Shown: positions 1-8,492 of the stretch, in pieces | Layout of the letters: every line of letters begins with the position of its first letter | How positions within the stretch are numbered: position 1 is the first letter of the stretch | Source: Gemmobacter denitrificans | Lineage (GTDB): Bacteria > Pseudomonadota > Alphaproteobacteria > Rhodobacterales > Rhodobacteraceae | Direction: 5' to 3' | Assembly (NCBI RefSeq): GCF_036964905.1 | Contig: NZ_JBALHR010000001.1 | Coordinates: 186,001-250,000 of the forward strand | Length of the DNA stretch: 64,000 bases | Translations under genes and position numbers: made by a program | The notes under the pieces: model-generated | What the model was told of the DNA's origin: nothing | Databases searched by the model: none | Seen by the model: only the letters and a program-made list of their open reading frames with translations

Positions 1-1
1 C

Positions 2-1486
2 TTCAACGGCCCGGAAAGCTTTACCCCCGATGACCGCTATTATCTGGGCGAAGCGCCGGAACTGGGCGGCTACTGGGTAGCGGCGGGTTACAATTCGGTC
101 GGGATTGCCAGCAGCGGCGGCGCGGGCATGGCGCTGGCCCATTGGATCACCGAAGGCGAGCCGCCCTTCGATCTGTGGGAGGTGGATATTCGCCGCGCCC
201 AACCCTTCCAGAAGAACCGCCGCTATCTGAAGGAACGCGTCACCGAAACGCTGGGCCTGCTTTATGCCGATCACTTCCCCTATCGCCAGATGGCCACGGC
301 GCGGGGCGTGCGGCGCAGCCCGCTGCACGACCATCTGAAGGCGCGCGGTGCAGTCTTTGGCGAGGTGGCGGGATGGGAACGCGCCAACTGGTTCGCGCGA
401 CCGGGGCAAGAGCGGGACTATCGCTACAGCTGGCAGCGGCAGAACTGGTTCGACAACCAGCGTGAAGAACATATGGCCGTGCGCGAAGGTGTCGGCTTCT
501 TTGACATGACCAGCTTTGGCAAGATCCGCGTCGAAGGTCCGGGGGCGCTGGATTTTCTGAACCGGCTGTGTTCGGCACAGATGGATGTGGCGGCGGGGCG
601 GATCGTCTATACCATGCTGTTGAACGATCGCGGCGGGATCGAGGCCGACCTGACGGTCACGCGCCTTTCGGAAACCGCCTTCCTGCTGGTGGTGCCGGGG
701 GCCACCTTGCAGCGCAACCTGGCCTGGTTGCGGGCCAATCTGGGCGATGATCTGGCCATCATCACCGATATGACGGCGGCGGAATCCGTGCTCTGTGTCA
801 TGGGGCCGAAGGCGCGCGACCTGATGGCGCGCGTGTCGCCAAACGACTTTAGCAATGCTGCACATCCCTTTGGAACTGCGCGGGAAATCGAGATCGGCAT
901 GGGGCTGGCCCGTGCCCATCGCGTGACCTATGTCGGTGAATTGGGATGGGAGCTTTATGTCAGCACCGACCAGACAGCCCATGTGTTCGAAGCTCTGGAA
1001 GAGGCCGGCGCCGATCTGGGGATGAAGCTGTGCGGGCTGCACACGCTGGACAGTTGCCGCATCGAAAAAGCCTATCGCCATTGGGGCCATGACATCACCG
1101 ACGAAGATCATGTGCTGGAGGCGGGCCTGGGCTTTACCGTCAGCCGCAAGAAGGCCACCTTCCTTGGCCGCGATGCCGTGTTGCGCCGCGAAGAGGCCGG
1201 GCTTGCGCGCCGGATGCTGCAATTCCGCCTGAAAGACCCGGCCCCGCTTCTGTTCCATAACGAAGCGATCGTGCGCGATGGCAAGATCGTCGGCCCGGTG
1301 ACCAGCGGGAATTATGGCCATTACCTCGGCGGGGCGATCGGGATGGGCTATGTGCCCTGCGCCGGGCAGTCAGAGGCCGAAATTCTGGGATCGCGCTACG
1401 AAATCGAAGTGGCAGGGGTGCGCCATGCGGCCGAAGTGTCGCTGGCCCCGCTGCATGACCCGCAATCGATGCGGGTACGCGCCTGA
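2..1486 (+). CDS. GcvT-family FAD-dependent demethylating dehydrogenase, 3' part
   Basis: The reading frame is open from the left edge, so the gene is truncated there and the true start lies outside the window. The first visible residues (about 1-42, with a GYWVAAGYNSVGIASSGGAG stretch) match the end of a DAO-type FAD domain. The rest is a GcvT-like folate-binding aminomethyltransferase domain plus its C-terminal barrel, with a YVGELGWELYV motif near 930-960. This is the architecture of dimethylglycine, sarcosine and related N-methyl amine dehydrogenases, which oxidise an N-methyl group and pass the C1 unit to tetrahydrofolate. The FAD-binding GxGxxG is not in view, so the substrate cannot be decided. 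An MttB-like methyltransferase follows 90 bases downstream on the same strand, which supports a methylated amine or betaine pathway. Confidence 0.9.
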   Translation, partial: FNGPESFTPDDRYYLGEAPELGGYWVAAGYNSVGIASSGGAGMALAHWITEGEPPFDLWEVDIRRAQPFQKNRRYLKERVTETLGLLYADHFPYRQMATARGVRRSPLHDHLKARGAVFGEVAGWERANWFARPGQERDYRYSWQRQNWFDNQREEHMAVREGVGFFDMTSFGKIRVEGPGALDFLNRLCSAQMDVAAGRIVYTMLLNDRGGIEADLTVTRLSETAFLLVVPGATLQRNLAWLRANLGDDLAIITDMTAAESVLCVMGPKARDLMARVSPNDFSNAAHPFGTAREIEIGMGLARAHRVTYVGELGWELYVSTDQTAHVFEALEEAGADLGMKLCGLHTLDSCRIEKAYRHWGHDITDEDHVLEAGLGFTVSRKKATFLGRDAVLRREEAGLARRMLQFRLKDPAPLLFHNEAIVRDGKIVGPVTSGNYGHYLGGAIGMGYVPCAGQSEAEILGSRYEIEVAGVRHAAEVSLAPLHDPQSMRVRA

Positions 1487-1576
1487 AGTCGGGCCGAAAA
1501 ATTCAAGGCTGACGCGGTGTTGCAGCGTGTAGCTTTCAGAAAACATGAAGTTGAAAATGCAGGCGAGGAGATGGAC

Positions 1577-3130
1577 ATGACCGATCTGGGCGAAATCTGC
1601 GAACCGGCACGGGCGCGGCGATCCGGCGGGCGGGCGGCGCGGGTGGCGGAACGCGCGGCCCCCTTGGCCGAAGCACTGCGCCCGGTGCGGCCCGGCCTGC
1701 CGGGCGGCCAGTACCGCCCGCTGACCGATGATGGTGTGGCGCAGATCCATGCCGCAGCGCTTGACGCGCTGGAGGTGATCGGCCTGGCCAATGCGCCGAA
1801 ATCGGGGGTTGAAATCCTGACGGGGGCCGGCGCTGTGCAGGGCGATGACGGTCGCATCCGCTTTCCCCGTGCGCTGGTCGAGGACATGCTGGCCAAGGCC
1901 GCGCGCGACATCACCCTGCATGGCCGCGACGAAAAATACGATCTGCACCTGTCGGGCACCAATGTGCATTTCGGCACCGCTGGGGCGGCGGTGCATATCG
2001 TCGATCCGGTCACGCATGAATATCGCGATTCCACGGCGCAAGACCTCTATGATGCTGCGCGACTGGTGCAGAATCTGGACAATATCCACTTCTATCAACG
2101 CACCATGGTCTGCCGCGATGTGGTGGACAATTTCGACATGGATGTGAACACGCTGTATGGCTGCCTTGCGGGCACCAAGAAGCATGTCGGCACGTCCTTC
2201 AGCGATCCCAGTCATGTGGCGGGGTGTTTCGATCTGCTGCATATGGTGGCAGGTGGCGAAGAAGCCTGGCGCGCGCGTCCCTTTGTCAGCAATTCCAATT
2301 GCTTTGTCGTGCCGCCGATGAAATTCGCCGAAGAAAGTTGCATGGTGATGGAAGATTGCGTGCGCCGCGGCATGCCGGTCCTGCTGCTGAGCGCGGGGCA
2401 GGCCGGGGCCACGGCCCCTGCGCCCATCGCACTGGCCATCGTGCAGGCCATGGCGGAATGTCTGTCGGGGGTGGTCTATGTGAATGCGATCAAGCCCGGC
2501 GCCCCGGCGATCTTTGGCACATGGCCCTTTGTCAGCGATCTGCGCACCGGTGCCATGTCGGGCGGCAGCGCGGAGCAGGCACTGCTTTCGGCGGGCTGCG
2601 CGCAGATGCACCGGTTCTACAATCTGCCGGGCGGGGCGGCGAGCGGCATTTCCGACAGCAAGCTGCCCGACATGCAGGCCGGGTGGGAGCAGGCCATCAC
2701 CAATACGCTGGCGGGTCTGTCGGGCCTGAACATGTGCTATGAATCGGTCGGTATGCACGCCTCGCTGCTGGGCTTCTGCCTGGAAAGCCTGATCATGGGC
2801 GATGACATTCTGGGCCAGGTCATGCGGCTGGTGCGCGGCATTGATGTGACCACCGATTCCACCTCGATCGAGGCGATGAAATCGGTCTGTCTTGGCGGGC
2901 CGGGCCATTACCTTGGGTCGGATCAGACGCTGCAACTGATGCAGACCGAATATGTCTATCCGGTCGTGGGCAACCGCATGTCACCCAAGGAATGGAACGA
3001 AGCCGGCAAACCTGTCTTGCTGGATCGAGCCATTGCGCGCAAGAATGAAATCCTTGCCAAGGCGGGATGCCAGATCGCGCCCGAGATCGACGCCGCCATC
3101 CGCGCCAAATTCAACATCCACTTCCGGTGA
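1577..3130 (+). CDS. MttB-family (trimethylamine methyltransferase-like) protein, non-pyrrolysine
   Basis: This 517-residue protein belongs to the trimethylamine methyltransferase MttB superfamily (TIM-barrel, corrinoid-protein methyltransferase). Recognisable stretches are HFGTAGAAVHIVDP, GTKKHVGTSFSD, GGAASGISDSKLPDMQAGWEQ and the C-terminal LGGPGHYLGSDQTL. Archaeal MttB reads a UAG codon as pyrrolysine, but this frame is uninterrupted, so it is of the common bacterial non-Pyl type, whose characterised members demethylate quaternary amines such as glycine betaine. The start at 1577 is preferred because GAGGAG at 1565-1570 sits six bases before it; 1571 would leave no spacing. No corrinoid protein gene is visible here. 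The next gene starts five bases after the stop, so they are co-transcribed. Confidence 0.88.
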   Translation: MTDLGEICEPARARRSGGRAARVAERAAPLAEALRPVRPGLPGGQYRPLTDDGVAQIHAAALDALEVIGLANAPKSGVEILTGAGAVQGDDGRIRFPRALVEDMLAKAARDITLHGRDEKYDLHLSGTNVHFGTAGAAVHIVDPVTHEYRDSTAQDLYDAARLVQNLDNIHFYQRTMVCRDVVDNFDMDVNTLYGCLAGTKKHVGTSFSDPSHVAGCFDLLHMVAGGEEAWRARPFVSNSNCFVVPPMKFAEESCMVMEDCVRRGMPVLLLSAGQAGATAPAPIALAIVQAMAECLSGVVYVNAIKPGAPAIFGTWPFVSDLRTGAMSGGSAEQALLSAGCAQMHRFYNLPGGAASGISDSKLPDMQAGWEQAITNTLAGLSGLNMCYESVGMHASLLGFCLESLIMGDDILGQVMRLVRGIDVTTDSTSIEAMKSVCLGGPGHYLGSDQTLQLMQTEYVYPVVGNRMSPKEWNEAGKPVLLDRAIARKNEILAKAGCQIAPEIDAAIRAKFNIHFR

Positions 3131-3135
3131 CCCAG

Positions 3136-4569
3136 ATGATCCCTGCGCAAATTTCCAGATTCTATATCAATGGCCAGTGGGTCGAACCGCTGGGAACCGA
3201 ACGGATCGGCGTTGAAAATCCGGCGACCGAGGATATCGTGGCCCAGCTTCCGCTGGGGTCCGAGGCCGATGCCGATCGCGCCGTTCTGGCGGCGCGGGCA
3301 GCCTTTGACGGCTGGTGCGCAACGCCTGTGGGCGACCGCATCGCCGCCGTGAAACGCATCCTTGCGATTTACAATGATCGCTATGAAGATTTCGCCCAGG
3401 CCATGAGCCTTGAAATGGGCGCCCCGATCGAATGGGCGCGAGGCGCACAGGCCTGGGCCGGGCAGGTGCATATCGAAAGCACCATCCAGGCGGCCGAGGA
3501 AATGGCCTGGGAATATTCGCGCGGAACGACCCGGATCATCTATGAAGGCATCGGTGTCTGCGCGCTCATCACGCCATGGAACTGGCCGATGAACCAGATC
3601 GCCTGCAAGGTGGCGCCTGCATTGCTGGCGGGCTGCACCATGGTTCTGAAACCTTCGGAAATCGCCCCGCTGTCAGGCGCGCTGTTTGCCGAGATCTGCG
3701 ATGCGGCGGGCCTGCCGCCCGGTGTGTTCAATCTGGTGCAGGGCACGGGGCCGGTTGTGGGGGCGCGGCTGTCCTGCCACCCCGAGGTGGATATGGTCAG
3801 CTTCACCGGATCGACGCGCGCCGGAACGGCCGTTGCCGCGGCGGCTGCGCCCACTGTCAAGCGGGTGGCACAGGAACTGGGCGGGAAATCGGCCAATATC
3901 ATCCTGCGGTCGGCCGATCTGCAGACCGCAGTGGCGGGCGGGGTCGAAGGCTGCTTTGGCAATACGGGCCAAAGCTGCGACGCCCCCACCCGCATGTTCG
4001 TGCCGCGCGAAAGCCATGATGCCGCGCTGGAGATTGCCCGCGCCACCGCCGAGGCCGTGGTGGTCGGCGATCCGGCGGACAGCGCCACCACCATGGGGCC
4101 GCTGATCAGCAAGCTGCAGTTTGACAAGGTGCAGGGCCTGATCGCCAAGGGGATCGAGGAAGGGGCCACGCTGGTCTGTGGCGGGCTTGGCCGCCCTGCG
4201 GGGCTGAACCGGGGCTGGTTCGTGCGGCCCACCATCTTTGGCCATGTGACCAACCAGATGACCATCGCGCGCGAGGAAATCTTTGGCCCCGTGCTGGCGA
4301 TCATCCCCTATGACAGCGAAGACGAGGCCGTGGCAATGGCCAATGACACGGTTTACGGGCTTGCGGCCTATGTTCAGGGCGAAATTGCCGAGGCGCGCGC
4401 CATTGGTCGTCGCCTGCGCGCCGGTCAGGTGAACCTGAACTACCCCGACTGGGACACTTTCGCGCCTTTCGGCGGCTACAAGCAATCCGGCAATGGCCGG
4501 GAATATGCCGGCTGGGGCATCCATGACTTCTGCGAGGTCAAGGCGCTGGTCGGTTTTGGGGAGGACTGA
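3136..4569 (+). CDS. aldehyde dehydrogenase family protein
   Basis: The 477-residue protein oxidises an aldehyde to the acid with NAD(P)+. All family landmarks are present: TPWNWP (N149) for the oxyanion hole, KPSE for cofactor binding, the FTGSTRAG turn, QELGGKSANI with general base E247, the nucleophile C281 in GNTGQSCD, and EEIFGPVLAI. ATG at 3136 matches the normal N-terminus (FYINGQWVEP) and follows the previous stop by five bases. It sits between MttB-like and hydroxyacid-dehydrogenase-like genes, so the substrate is probably an aldehyde made from the demethylated carbon skeleton; that is inference. The specific aldehyde cannot be read from the sequence. Confidence 0.93.
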   Translation: MIPAQISRFYINGQWVEPLGTERIGVENPATEDIVAQLPLGSEADADRAVLAARAAFDGWCATPVGDRIAAVKRILAIYNDRYEDFAQAMSLEMGAPIEWARGAQAWAGQVHIESTIQAAEEMAWEYSRGTTRIIYEGIGVCALITPWNWPMNQIACKVAPALLAGCTMVLKPSEIAPLSGALFAEICDAAGLPPGVFNLVQGTGPVVGARLSCHPEVDMVSFTGSTRAGTAVAAAAAPTVKRVAQELGGKSANIILRSADLQTAVAGGVEGCFGNTGQSCDAPTRMFVPRESHDAALEIARATAEAVVVGDPADSATTMGPLISKLQFDKVQGLIAKGIEEGATLVCGGLGRPAGLNRGWFVRPTIFGHVTNQMTIAREEIFGPVLAIIPYDSEDEAVAMANDTVYGLAAYVQGEIAEARAIGRRLRAGQVNLNYPDWDTFAPFGGYKQSGNGREYAGWGIHDFCEVKALVGFGED

Positions 4570-5469
4570 ATGCATTACGGCTATATCGGGCTCGGCAATC
4601 TGGGGGGCCATCTGGCGGCCAGCCTGATCCGGGAAGGGTTCGAGGTGACGGTCTATGACCGCGATCCGGCGCTGGCGGAACGCCACCGGGCCATGGGCGC
4701 GCATGTTGCGCAATCGCCCGCAGAACTGGGTGCGGCGGTGGACCATGTGTTCACCTGCCTGCCCTCGCCGCAAGTGTCCGAAGTGGTGCTGGCACAGTTG
4801 CTGCCTGCGATGAAACCGGGTGCCACCTGGATCGAAAACTCGACGCTGGGTCGTGAAGACGTTCTGCGTCTGGGCCAGCTGGCGGCGGAACAGGGTATCC
4901 GCATGCTGGAGGCCCCGGTAACAGGCGGGGTGCATCTGGCGGCGCGGGGCGAGATCACCGTGCTGGTGGGCGGCGATCGCGCGCTTTATGACGAACATCA
5001 CCGCGCGCTTTCCGCCATTGGCGGCCAGCACTTCCACATGGGGCCGCTGGGCTCGGCGGCGGTGATCAAGGTCATCACCAATATGCTGGCCTTCATCCAT
5101 CTGGTTGCAGATGGCGAGGCGCTGATGTTGGCCAAGCGTGGCGGGCTGGACCTGAAAACCGCGTGGGAGGCCATCCGCGCCTCCAGCGGCACCAGTTTCG
5201 TGCATGAAACCGAAGGCCAGCTGATCCTGAACGGCAGCTATGATATCGCCTTCACCATGGATCTTGCGCTGAAGGATCTGGGCTTTGCCATGGGCTTTGG
5301 CAAGGAATTCGGCGTGCCGCTGGACCTGGCGTCCCTGACCAATCAGACCTTCCTGAAAGGCAAGGCGGCCTATGGGGGGGCTGCGCAATCGACCCAGATC
5401 GTGAAACTGCTGGAAGACCTGCTGGGCACCGATCTGCGGGCCGAAGGCTTCCCGGCCCGGCTGACCTAG
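4570..5469 (+). CDS. NAD(P)-dependent beta-hydroxyacid dehydrogenase-like oxidoreductase
   Basis: A 299-residue member of the 3-hydroxyisobutyrate dehydrogenase/6-phosphogluconate dehydrogenase-like superfamily. The Rossmann motif GLGNLG lies at residues 7-12, the substrate-loop EAPVTGG at 114-120 (usually DAPVSGG) and the catalytic lysine K167 in GSAAVIKVITNM. The C-terminal helical domain is complete. The ATG directly follows the TGA of the aldehyde dehydrogenase, with GGGGAGG upstream, so the two are translationally linked. It probably reduces or oxidises a small acid or semialdehyde in the same catabolic route. The start codon and family are firm; the substrate is unknown. Its stop overlaps the stop of the convergent SDR gene (shared bases 5466-5469). 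Confidence 0.88.
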   Translation: MHYGYIGLGNLGGHLAASLIREGFEVTVYDRDPALAERHRAMGAHVAQSPAELGAAVDHVFTCLPSPQVSEVVLAQLLPAMKPGATWIENSTLGREDVLRLGQLAAEQGIRMLEAPVTGGVHLAARGEITVLVGGDRALYDEHHRALSAIGGQHFHMGPLGSAAVIKVITNMLAFIHLVADGEALMLAKRGGLDLKTAWEAIRASSGTSFVHETEGQLILNGSYDIAFTMDLALKDLGFAMGFGKEFGVPLDLASLTNQTFLKGKAAYGGAAQSTQIVKLLEDLLGTDLRAEGFPARLT

Positions 5470-6140
5470 ATCAGATCAACCAGCCGCGCGGCCTCGGCCC
5501 CGATATCGGCCAGCGCCGCGCGGTCCTCGCCCGGGAAGAACCGGGCGCGGGTTGCGGTGGCCATCGGGGCAGGGGTGGCAATCAGCACGCGGGGGCCGAC
5601 CTTGGCTGTTTCCTTCTGCCAGCTGCGCGCCAGCGCCATCTGCGCGGCCTTGCTGGCCCCATAGGCCCCGAAATACATCTCTCCGGCCCGCGGATCGTCC
5701 AGAAACATCGCAGTGGCGCGGGTCTCTGCGGCTTGCAGCAGCGGCTCCACCATCGGGATCAGGATGCCGGTTGCGCGGGCATTGATGGCGACCGACTTGT
5801 CCCAGTCCTTCTGGTCGATGAACGGCGCCGGCGCCAAGGGTGCGGCATGGATCGCGGCATGAACCCAGAGATCAAGCTTGCCCCAGCGATCATGGATCGA
5901 CCGGCAGAGATGGGACAGCGCGTCATCCTGCGTGATGTCCATCGGGGCCAGCGTCATTTCGCCCGCTCCGGGCTGGCGCTTGGCCTTGACCCGATCATCC
6001 AGATCTTCCAGCCCGCCCACGGTGCGGGCCAGCGCGACCACATGCCAGCCGCGAGCGGCCAGTTCCTCGGCCATGGCGAAGCCAAGCCCGCGCGAGGCAC
6101 CGGTCACAAGGGCAATACGGCGGGCGGATGCGGTGGTCAT
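5466..6140 (-). CDS. short-chain dehydrogenase/reductase family protein, catalytic Ser not evident
   Basis: A 224-residue Rossmann protein with the SDR cofactor motif TGASRGLG (residues 13-20), an HAAIHAAPLAP segment in place of the usual NNAG, and the catalytic pair Y160 and K164 in AYGASK. The residue thirteen before the tyrosine, normally the catalytic serine, falls in FLDDPRAGEMYF and is not serine (L147/D148). The YciK-like subgroup is the nearest I recognise. The chosen ATG places the Rossmann strand at the N-terminus; a longer start at 6245 would add 35 low-complexity residues. It is the last gene of the minus-strand run that includes purF, 158 bases downstream of purF. Confidence 0.82.
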   Translation of the reverse strand: MTTASARRIALVTGASRGLGFAMAEELAARGWHVVALARTVGGLEDLDDRVKAKRQPGAGEMTLAPMDITQDDALSHLCRSIHDRWGKLDLWVHAAIHAAPLAPAPFIDQKDWDKSVAINARATGILIPMVEPLLQAAETRATAMFLDDPRAGEMYFGAYGASKAAQMALARSWQKETAKVGPRVLIATPAPMATATRARFFPGEDRAALADIGAEAARLVDLI

Positions 6141-6298
6141 GGGCGAAGGCTCCGGTTCGGCGGATGAGGCAAAGGCCGGGGGTGCCAGACCCGGGCCCCG
6201 GTTTCCGTGGGATATTGGGACGCGCAGCAAGAGGCAAGATGGCAATCAGGGACCGGTTGCCGCATCTGGGCAACCTGGCCCGAAACCAGCCTTCGCTG

Positions 6299-7765
6299 TC
6301 AATCGGCGGGCTGCAACATCTCGAAACCTTCGGCCAGCTTGTCCGAAGGCGGGATCGGATATTCGCCCGAGAAACAGGCATCACAGAAGCGCGGGGCCTT
6401 CGGATCGCGGCCTTGTGCTTCGCCAGCGGCGCGATACAGCCCGTCCAGCGAGATGAACTTAAGGCTGTTGACCCCGATCCAGTCGCGCATTTCATCTTCG
6501 GTCATGGTCGCCGCCAGCAGTTTGGATCGTTCCGGCGTATCGACCCCATAGAAGCAGGGCCAGGCCGTCGGGGGCGAGGCAATGCGGAAATGCACCTCGG
6601 CCGCGCCGGCATCCAGGATCATGTCCTTGATCTTGCGCGATGTGGTGCCGCGCACGACCGAGTCATCGACCAGGATCACCCGCTTGCCCTTGATGAGCGC
6701 GCGGTTCACGTTCAGCTTCAGCCGCACGCCCATGTTGCGGATCTGCTCGGTCGGTTCGATGAAGGTGCGGCCCATATACTGGTTGCGGATTATCCCCATG
6801 GCATAGGGGATGCCCGATTGCTGGCTGTAGCCAATGGCCGCCGGGGTGCCGCTGTCAGGGACGGGGCAGACCAGATCGGCCTCGACCGGGGCTTCCTTGG
6901 CCAGTTCCACGCCGATCTGGCGGCGCGTTTCATAGACCGACCGGCCCTGAAGAATGCTGTCAGGGCGCGAGAAATAGACCTGTTCAAAGATGCAGAACCG
7001 CGACGGGGCCTGGGTGAAAGGCCGGGTCGAGGTGATCTTGTTGCCTTCGATGATGACCATTTCGCCTGGGTCGATTTCCCGCACGAATTCGGCCCCGATG
7101 ATGTCGAGTCCGCAGGTTTCCGATGACAGCGCCCAGCCGTGATCGGAAATCCGGCCCAGAACCAGCGGGCGCACGCCATGCGGATCGCGCACGCCGATCA
7201 GCTTGGTCCGGGTCATGGCGATGACGCTGAAGGCCCCTTCGACCCGGCGCAGCGCATCCTTGATCCGTTCGGCAATGTTGGTCTGGATCGAGCGCGCCAT
7301 CAGGTGAATGATGCATTCGCTGTCTGATGACGACTGGAAGATCGACCCGCGTTCGATCAGTTCCTTGCGCAGGGCGCTTGCATTGGTCAGGTTGCCGTTA
7401 TGGGCAATCGCCGCGCCGCCCATGGAAAATTCGCCAAAGAAGGGCTGCACATCGCGGATGGCGGTGGCCCCCTTCGATCCGGCGGTGGAATAGCGCACAT
7501 GGCCGATCGCCAGTTCACCGGGCAGCGTGTCCATCACATCGGCCTTGGTGAAATTGTCGCGCACATAGCCAAAGCGGCGGGCGGAATTGAACCCCTGTTC
7601 CGGGTCATAGCTGACAATGCCGCCGGCTTCCTGACCGCGATGCTGCAGCGCATGCAGGCCGAGCGCCACGAAATTGGCGGCATCGGTCACACCGATCACG
7701 CCGAAAACGCCGCACTCCTCCTTCAGCTTGTCGTCGTCGAACGGGGTGCTGAGGAAGCGCGTCAT
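6299..7765 (-). CDS. purF: amidophosphoribosyltransferase
   Basis: The 488-residue enzyme makes phosphoribosylamine from PRPP and glutamine, the first step of de novo purine synthesis. The Ntn glutaminase domain begins at C18 (EECGVFGVIG) after a 17-residue propeptide, and ALQHRGQEAGG follows. The C-terminal phosphoribosyltransferase domain carries the PRPP loop VILVDDSVVRGTTS. Cysteines in RFCDACFSGEYP near the end recall the [4Fe-4S] ligands of the Bacillus-type enzyme. GGAG lies six bases before the ATG. It follows cvpA on the same strand after 105 bases, the classic cvpA-purF pairing. Confidence 0.97.
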   Translation of the reverse strand: MTRFLSTPFDDDKLKEECGVFGVIGVTDAANFVALGLHALQHRGQEAGGIVSYDPEQGFNSARRFGYVRDNFTKADVMDTLPGELAIGHVRYSTAGSKGATAIRDVQPFFGEFSMGGAAIAHNGNLTNASALRKELIERGSIFQSSSDSECIIHLMARSIQTNIAERIKDALRRVEGAFSVIAMTRTKLIGVRDPHGVRPLVLGRISDHGWALSSETCGLDIIGAEFVREIDPGEMVIIEGNKITSTRPFTQAPSRFCIFEQVYFSRPDSILQGRSVYETRRQIGVELAKEAPVEADLVCPVPDSGTPAAIGYSQQSGIPYAMGIIRNQYMGRTFIEPTEQIRNMGVRLKLNVNRALIKGKRVILVDDSVVRGTTSRKIKDMILDAGAAEVHFRIASPPTAWPCFYGVDTPERSKLLAATMTEDEMRDWIGVNSLKFISLDGLYRAAGEAQGRDPKAPRFCDACFSGEYPIPPSDKLAEGFEMLQPAD

Positions 7766-7784
7766 CTGGCTCTCCGAATCCGAA

Positions 7785-7834
7785 GGGGCGGGTTGTGCCC
7801 CTAGTAATGCGAAGGGGCGTGAGTGTCACGCCCC
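7785..7834 (-). other. two hairpins in the cvpA-purF intergenic region
   Basis: Two inverted repeats lie between cvpA and purF. One is GGGGC (7785-7789) with GCCCC (7797-7801). The other is a perfect 8-bp stem GGGGCGTG (7814-7821) with CACGCCCC (7827-7834) around a five-base loop. On the minus strand neither is followed by a T-run, so they do not look like intrinsic terminators. They could stabilise mRNA ends or attenuate purF; this is untested. Confidence 0.4.
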
Positions 7835-7870
7835 ATGCCGCAGTCTTTTGTGTCAGACCTCTGTCTGTGG

Positions 7871-8473
7871 TCAGCCGCCGGTACCCGGCGCCGCAGCCGG
7901 AGCCGTGCCTTCAGGTGCGGCGGCAGTGCAGATCGCGGCAAGGTTCAGGTATTTCTCGATGATCCAGCCAGGCGCGTCTGACGGGATCTGCTGATCCAGA
8001 TTGCCCTGGAATGTGGCGAAAACCTTGGCCGAGCGGGATTGATCCACCATCGGCACCGCGTTTTCACCGACGGCGCGGTCATAGACGATGAAGGCCACGG
8101 CCACCAGAATGACCCCGCGCGCCACACCGAACAGGAAGCCAAGCGCCTGATCCAGCCCCCCCAGCACCGACTGGTTCACCCAGGTGGACAGCAGCGGCGT
8201 GAACAGTGCGGCGATGATAAGACCCACGGCAAAGACCGCGACAAAGGCGGCCAGCACCGACAATTCGCAGCTTGCGGACAAGAACTCGCCCACCACCGGG
8301 ATTTCCTTGACCAGCGGCTGCACTTGCCCGGCAAAGACATAGGCGAGGATCGCCGCGCCGATCCAGCCGGCAATCGCCATCGCCTCGCGCACCAGACCGC
8401 GCGAATAGGCAAGGATCGCCGACAGGACAATGACAGCGGCAACCACGCCGTCGATGATGGTGAAGCCTTCCAT
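7871..8473 (-). CDS. cvpA: CvpA family membrane protein
   Basis: A 200-residue inner-membrane protein with four predicted hydrophobic helices and a first helix FTIIDGVVAAVIVLSAILAY typical of CvpA. The family is linked to colicin V export and envelope homeostasis, and cvpA commonly precedes purF in proteobacteria, as here. A conserved GLDQALGFLFGVARGV loop is present. The C-terminus is rich in alanine and proline. The gene starts 19 bases after the radA stop, so it is in the same transcription unit. Confidence 0.9.
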   Translation of the reverse strand: MEGFTIIDGVVAAVIVLSAILAYSRGLVREAMAIAGWIGAAILAYVFAGQVQPLVKEIPVVGEFLSASCELSVLAAFVAVFAVGLIIAALFTPLLSTWVNQSVLGGLDQALGFLFGVARGVILVAVAFIVYDRAVGENAVPMVDQSRSAKVFATFQGNLDQQIPSDAPGWIIEKYLNLAAICTAAAPEGTAPAAAPGTGG

Positions 8474-8492
8474 TCCCTACTCCCCGAAGCGT

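Noticed and set aside
1370..2935. Long open frame on the minus strand through the MttB-like gene
   Set aside because: It is antisense to a clear conserved protein, its translation is rich in Arg/His/Gln without any family motif, and open antisense frames are expected at this GC content.
1577..3130. Pyrrolysine-containing MttB
   Set aside because: The reading frame has no internal TAG; it is the non-pyrrolysine form.
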